Source of the DNA: Virgibacillus sp. AGTR
GTDB lineage: Bacteria; Bacillota; Bacilli; Bacillales; Amphibacillaceae
Reading direction: 5' to 3'
Length of the DNA stretch: 57,829 nucleotides
Assembly (NCBI RefSeq): GCF_016919725.2
Contig: NZ_JAJERH010000020.1
Coordinates: 1 to 57,829, forward strand
This document shows, piece after piece, positions 53,292 to 57,829 of this stretch (position 1 is its first letter; every line of letters begins with the position of its first letter). The notes under the pieces are model-generated. The model saw only the letters and a program-made list of their open reading frames with translations, made no database searches and was not told the origin of the DNA. Made by a program: the position numbers and the translations under genes.

Positions 53292-55562
53292 TTATACCTG
53301 AGGTCCTTCAACACGTTTTTTCTTCGTAAAGTCTACAGGCTTTTTCTTAATCATTTTCCCGCGCCACACTAACCATAATTGGGCAGCTAAGAATAGTGAA
53401 GAATACGTTCCAGCTATTAACCCTACTGCAAGCGCAATGGCAAATCCACCAATGGATTGAGCACCAAGGAATAAAAATGCTAATACCGCAATTAATGTCG
53501 TTATAGAAGTATTAATACTTCGGACAAATGTTTGCACCAAGCTTCTGTTCACAATCACAGCAAGCTCTTTGAACGACTTGACTTTTTTCTTCTTACGGAG
53601 ATTTTCCCTAATTCTATCAAAAGTAACAATCGTATCGTTAATGGAATAACCAACAATTGTTAAAATAGCAGCCACTATGGTTACATCAAATTCTATTTGC
53701 GTCATACTAAAAATCGCCACGGTAAAGAAGGCATCGTGTAGCAAGGCAATGATTGCTGTGATAGCAAAAAAGAATTCAAAGCGAATCGTGACATAGATGA
53801 TCATAATTACAGAAGCAATCGCTACTGCATATGCAGCGTTTTTGACTAGCTCCTGACCTACAATCGGTGATACTACACTTACACTTGGTTCAATATTATA
53901 TTGATCGATATAATAATCCTTTATTTCGGCAATTTTATCCTCTGAAAGAACTTTATCAAATCTCGCTACTGCTATCTCTCCATTTTCACCAGAAGATACG
54001 ATCGATTTTGCTTCTATTCCTAATGCTTCAAAGCCTGTTTGAACATCTTCTTTAGCAATTGTTTCTTCCGCTAATAATTCGATTCTAGATCCACTTGTAA
54101 AATCAATTCCTGGATTTAGTTTAAATAAGAACAATGAAGCAATTCCGATAACCACCATAAAAATGGATATTATAAAGAATTTCTTACGATGCTGCACAAC
54201 ATTAATTTGACGGTTAAACATCTTCGGTTCTTCTGTATTTTTAACAGCAATATCTTTAATATCTTCTCTTTTAACCGCAAACCAACCTGGGCGATTTTTG
54301 AAAAGTTTCGTTTTTACCCAAAGACTAAGTAACAATCGTGTCCCAAAGACTGCTGTTAGAAAGCTAACAAGAATGCTAACAATTAACATAGTAGCAAACC
54401 CTTTTACAGAGCTTGTCCCAAAGATAAATAATACAGAAGCTGCTAATAACGTCGTAATATTGGCATCCAAAATCGTCGATAATGAATTCTTTGTTCCGGC
54501 TTTAAACGAGGCCATAATGGACTTACCAGCACGTAATTCTTCCTTAATCCGCTCGAAAGTAATGACGTTGGCATCTACAGCCATACCCACACCGAGTATG
54601 AGCGCAGCTATACCTGGTAAGGTCAATACACCATGCATTAATTCAAAAACTACTAAAATTAGATAAATGTAAATACTTAGGTTAATTACTGCAATGAAAC
54701 CTGGAAAACGATAAACAGCAATCATAAACAGAAATATTATTCCTACACCAACAAAGCCTGCAAATACAGTTTTATCTAATGCTTGTTCACCAAACTGCGC
54801 ACCGACTGATGTGGAATATATTTCCGACATATGTACTGGTAGTGAACCAGAATTTATAATATCTGCTAGCTGTTTAGCAGATTCAACGGTAAAATTACCA
54901 CTTATCATAACATTGGTCGTATTTAATATTTTGCTTACTCGTGGTGCGGAAACAAACTTAGGATCCTCTTTAGAATACTCTGCTGCATATGAATCGCCTT
55001 CCTTATAATCCATCCAAATTACAAGAAGGTTATCATCATATGGCGTATCCGGATTTTCCATATCCTTTATTTGACTTGTAACATCACCAAATTTTTTCGC
55101 ATCCTTAAGCTGTAATGAAACAATCGGTTGATTACTATTAGGATCAAAATCCTGTTTTGCTGATCCTTCTTTAACATCTGTTCCATCTAATAATTCCTTA
55201 TCGTTTACATCGCGAAACGATAATTGTGCTGTTGTTGATAAAAGATCACGTGCTTCTGACTGGTCCTCTACGCCAGCTAATTGAACACGTATTCTATCCT
55301 CGCCCTCAATATCAATACTAGCCTCACTAATACCTAATCGATTCACACGGTCGTTCAACATCTCTACGGTCGATTCCAATAACCTTCTATCAACCTGTTG
55401 ATCTTTATCTACCGGTTCAACCTCATATAGAACCTCAAATCCACCTTGTAAATCTAATCCCAATTTAATATCCTTTGTAATTCCTGTAACCGTTGATCCA
55501 ATCAAACCTGCAAATACAAGCACGATTAGAAAAAAGGCAACAATTCTGCCTCTACTTTTCAT
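53292..55562 (-). CDS. secDF: Protein translocase subunit SecDF (fused)
   Basis: Proton-motive-force-driven helper of Sec export; in Bacillus SecD and SecF are one chain. 756 residues with about twelve membrane helices: the SecD half has LGLDLQGGFEVLYEV, the P1 domain and ALILGVGMAVDANVITFERI; the SecF half has NPGIDFTSGSRIEL and TIVGYSINDTIVTFDRIREN. It is on the minus strand between comN and the LapA gene, with its own terminator. Confidence 0.97.
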   Translation of the reverse strand: MKSRGRIVAFFLIVLVFAGLIGSTVTGITKDIKLGLDLQGGFEVLYEVEPVDKDQQVDRRLLESTVEMLNDRVNRLGISEASIDIEGEDRIRVQLAGVEDQSEARDLLSTTAQLSFRDVNDKELLDGTDVKEGSAKQDFDPNSNQPIVSLQLKDAKKFGDVTSQIKDMENPDTPYDDNLLVIWMDYKEGDSYAAEYSKEDPKFVSAPRVSKILNTTNVMISGNFTVESAKQLADIINSGSLPVHMSEIYSTSVGAQFGEQALDKTVFAGFVGVGIIFLFMIAVYRFPGFIAVINLSIYIYLILVVFELMHGVLTLPGIAALILGVGMAVDANVITFERIKEELRAGKSIMASFKAGTKNSLSTILDANITTLLAASVLFIFGTSSVKGFATMLIVSILVSFLTAVFGTRLLLSLWVKTKLFKNRPGWFAVKREDIKDIAVKNTEEPKMFNRQINVVQHRKKFFIISIFMVVIGIASLFLFKLNPGIDFTSGSRIELLAEETIAKEDVQTGFEALGIEAKSIVSSGENGEIAVARFDKVLSEDKIAEIKDYYIDQYNIEPSVSVVSPIVGQELVKNAAYAVAIASVIMIIYVTIRFEFFFAITAIIALLHDAFFTVAIFSMTQIEFDVTIVAAILTIVGYSINDTIVTFDRIRENLRKKKKVKSFKELAVIVNRSLVQTFVRSINTSITTLIAVLAFLFLGAQSIGGFAIALAVGLIAGTYSSLFLAAQLWLVWRGKMIKKKPVDFTKKKRVEGPQV

Positions 55563-55813
55563 TAATAATTGTCCTCCCTTTTATCCCGCATCTTATAAAC
55601 AGAACTGCTTCCCTTACTTCATTTTCCTCTTGGTAGGAATCATTTATTTCAGTCATCGGCTGAAAACAAATTACGTCTGTTTTTCTATACTGCAACATGC
55701 AGGTTACCAAGACGTTCTTCTTAACATAGAATGTCCGCCTTTATCTGATATCGAATCATTAAACTGCGTGTAAAGTGTATTCTTTATTGAGTTACAATTT
55801 ATGTATTTTCTCA

Positions 55814-56107
55814 TTATTCGCTAGGGTCATTTGTGACGGCTGCTATCGATGCCATTAAATCGTCACTCTGGTAGGCAGAAATTGTCAGATAACTTATATA
55901 CGTAGCAGTTGTTAAATGAAAAATATCCTGCACTACTTCATATATACGCTTTTCTGGATCTCCCTTCCATACTTTTTGTACAAGACAAGCCCAAACATCC
56001 TCTGTCGATGCTCGTTCATATCCCATTAAGTGAAATTCCTTTGCCTTACTCTCTAATGCTGGTATAACCATTGCTTTCCATTCTGATACAGTTTGTACAA
56101 TTTCCAA
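55814..56107 (-). CDS. comN: Post-transcriptional regulator ComN
   Basis: A 97-residue protein of the ComN (YrzD) family. SEWKAMVIPALESKAKEFHL and ASTEDVWACLVQKVWKG are family-like. In B. subtilis ComN controls accumulation of comE mRNA and is found at division sites and poles with DivIVA. Start TTG, 6 bases after AAGGAGGG. The comE operon it would act on lies at the other end of this window. Divergent from spoVB. Confidence 0.88.
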   Translation of the reverse strand: MEIVQTVSEWKAMVIPALESKAKEFHLMGYERASTEDVWACLVQKVWKGDPEKRIYEVVQDIFHLTTATYISYLTISAYQSDDLMASIAAVTNDPSE

Positions 56108-56225
56108 AACAATCCCTCCTTATTCGGAGTAGTAAAAATTGAGCAACTTGTCATGCTTGGCCCATTTAGTAGCATATATATCATTGTATATGAAATTTTA
56201 TTTTTTGAGAAGGCAGGTCGACAGA

Positions 56226-57776
56226 ATGACCAAACAAACATTTTTACAAGGTACGCTCATTTTGATACTAGCTGGCATGATTACTCGTTTTCTAGGCTTT
56301 ATTAATCGAATTGTTGTAGCACGACTTATGGGAGAAGAAGGCGTTGGTCTCTATATGATGGCTCTCCCAACCTTTTTTCTTGTCATTACACTTACACAGC
56401 TTGGATTGCCTGTTGCAATATCAAAAAGAATTGCAGAAGCAGAAGCTCGTGGTGATCACGCCAAAATTAAAAAAATTCTAATTGTATCTCTCGTTGTAAC
56501 AGGGATTTCAAGCATTATTTTTACCACGGCAATGATTGTAGCAACACCTTTTATAGCATCCACTTTGTTAACAGATGAACGTACACTTTACCCATTATTA
56601 GCGATTAGTCCTATTATACCGATCATTGCCATTTCCTCAGTTCTCAGAGGATATTTCCAAGGAAAACAGAACATGAAGCCACAAAGCTATGCCCAAGTGA
56701 TTGAACAAATTGTTCGAATTGCTTGTGTTGCCTTATTTGTAAAATTACTTCTCCCTTACGGATTAGAATACGCAGCAGCAGGTGCCATGTTTAGTATCAT
56801 TCTTGGAGAATCTGTTTCCTTGCTTTATATGGTCAAAATGTTTAATTTAAAAAAGCGTATAAAAATCCGTACTCGATTTTTCACGTATTTAACTTCTAGT
56901 AAAAATACATTAAAAGAGTTATTTTCTATTGCACTACCTAGTACTGGTAGTCGACTCATTGCTTCTTTCTCGAATTTTCTTGAACCAATATTAGTAGCGC
57001 AAAGCTTAGCGATCGCTGGAATATCAAGTACATTAGCTACTAGACAGTATGGAGAATTAACTGGTTATGTACTTCCATTATTGTTTCTCCCTACCTTCAT
57101 AACGCATTCCCTGTCAGTTGCGTTAGTACCATCGATTTCCGAGGCAGAGGCAACAAATAATCATACGCTAATCCATTATCGTATCCATCAATCCATCCGT
57201 TTATCATTTGCTTCAGGCGCAATTGCAACCATTGTACTATCACTTTTTTCTGTTCCTATTTTAACATATATGTACGGAAGTGGGGATGCAAGCAGATTCG
57301 TTCTACTAATGGCGCCATTTTTTATTTTACTTTATATACAAGCTCCTTTACAAGCAGCACTACAAGCTTTAGATTTAGCAAGACCAGCCATGTGGAACAG
57401 TTTTATCGGAAATGCTTGTAAATTCATTGCTTTATTCTTTCTGGCTTCCAATCCCAGCTTCGGTATTATGGGTGTAGCTATTGCAATCGCACTAAGTGTC
57501 GTGCTTATCACACTTTTACATCTCGGTTCATTATATAAAGCAATAGGTTTTGGCATACCATGGAAGGATATTGTAAAAATGATTGCTCTCTTAGCAATGA
57601 CGTGGGGAGTAGGGCAAATTATAAAAAGTATTTATGAAAATATAAATCCAGGCATTATCATATTTATTTCATTATTGTTGTTACTAACAGGTATATACGT
57701 ATTATTTCTGTTTCTATTAAGATTTATAACAAAAGAGGAGCTAAAGCAGATTCCATTCATACAAAAATGGATATAA
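56226..57776 (+). CDS. spoVB: Stage V sporulation protein B (MATE/MOP flippase family)
   Basis: A 516-residue membrane protein with about fourteen helices, of the polysaccharide flippase (MOP) superfamily; SpoVB is needed for spore cortex and is thought to move lipid-linked precursors. Start region TKQTFLQGTLILILAGMITR, FLGFINRIVVARLMGEEGVG, AISKRIAEAEARGD and RGYFQGKQNMKPQ are typical. I start at the ATG at 56226; the open frame reaches back to 56139 but earlier residues are not family-like. Next to comN and secDF as in B. subtilis. Confidence 0.92.
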   Translation: MTKQTFLQGTLILILAGMITRFLGFINRIVVARLMGEEGVGLYMMALPTFFLVITLTQLGLPVAISKRIAEAEARGDHAKIKKILIVSLVVTGISSIIFTTAMIVATPFIASTLLTDERTLYPLLAISPIIPIIAISSVLRGYFQGKQNMKPQSYAQVIEQIVRIACVALFVKLLLPYGLEYAAAGAMFSIILGESVSLLYMVKMFNLKKRIKIRTRFFTYLTSSKNTLKELFSIALPSTGSRLIASFSNFLEPILVAQSLAIAGISSTLATRQYGELTGYVLPLLFLPTFITHSLSVALVPSISEAEATNNHTLIHYRIHQSIRLSFASGAIATIVLSLFSVPILTYMYGSGDASRFVLLMAPFFILLYIQAPLQAALQALDLARPAMWNSFIGNACKFIALFFLASNPSFGIMGVAIAIALSVVLITLLHLGSLYKAIGFGIPWKDIVKMIALLAMTWGVGQIIKSIYENINPGIIIFISLLLLLTGIYVLFLFLLRFITKEELKQIPFIQKWI

Positions 57777-57829
57777 TCTTGAGGATAGGACATCAATTTC
57801 TCGTCTGAAAAGAAGATAAATAACAGTAA

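Noticed and set aside
54298-54666. 122-codon plus-strand ORF opposite secDF
   Set aside because: Lies wholly inside the well-supported secDF frame, has no family-like sequence and no convincing ribosome binding site.

Overview
The window is a low-GC (roughly 36 % by eye) stretch of a Firmicutes chromosome. It comes from an endospore-forming, naturally Na+/alkali-adapted member of the Bacillaceae, in the broad Oceanobacillus/Virgibacillus sense; I cannot fix the species. The evidence is sporulation genes (sda, sigK, spoVB, an RsfA-like regulator), AGGAGG-type ribosome binding sites, frequent GTG/TTG starts, T-box leaders, a Bacillus-type 6S RNA, and gene order close to two blocks of the Bacillus subtilis map.

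Layout. (1) 1-10400, minus strand: holA, the comE competence operon (comEA-comEB-comEC), and the ribosome/NAD/shikimate cluster yqeG-yqeH-aroE-yhbY-nadD-yqeK-rsfS-yqeM; yqzM lies alone on the plus strand. (2) 10400-11180: a dispersed repeat remnant and the replication-checkpoint gene sda with a DnaA-box cluster in front. (3) 11430-16760, plus: an Mrp-type Na+/H+ antiporter operon with A, C, D, E, F and G but no B subunit. (4) 16820-19140, plus: a murE-type ligase outside the division cluster and an uninterrupted sigK. (5) 19180-28860, minus: yrhC-like, mtnN, yrrS, greA, udk, yrrM, mltG, then yrzB, ruvX, ireB and alaS; alaS has an Ala T-box leader with a dispersed repeat inserted between leader and gene. 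(6) 28850-31380: small membrane genes and a decayed Tad/Flp pilus locus containing a deletion junction. (7) 31880-38990, minus: AI-2E family permease, zinc ribbon protein, recD2, TPR protein, mnmA, cysteine desulfurase, cymR. (8) 39210-41250, plus: RarA/YrvN ATPase and an RsfA-like regulator. (9) 41330-45210, minus: 6S RNA, aspS, hisS, a T-box leader that appears to read tRNA-Asp, and a small HTH gene. (10) 45297-46890: a secreted amidase followed by two repeat elements. (11) 46888-56107, minus: dtd, relA, apt, recJ, LapA-domain protein, secDF, comN. (12) 56226-57776, plus: spoVB.

How it works together. Most of this is conserved housekeeping: tRNA charging and repair (alaS, hisS, aspS, dtd, mnmA), the stringent response (relA with apt), replication and repair (holA, recJ, recD2, rarA), ribosome assembly (yqeH, rsfS, yhbY), cell-wall work (mltG, murE-like, amidase, spoVB) and export (secDF). 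Competence genes sit at one end, and comN, whose family controls comE mRNA, sits at the other. I saw no prophage, CRISPR array, intact insertion sequence, tRNA or rRNA gene. The less ordinary signals are: two families of dispersed intergenic repeats, one of which abuts intrinsic terminators in the two copies where that end can be examined; the missing mrpB; the Asp-reading leader in front of hisS; the decayed pilus locus; and an RBS-masking hairpin in front of recJ.
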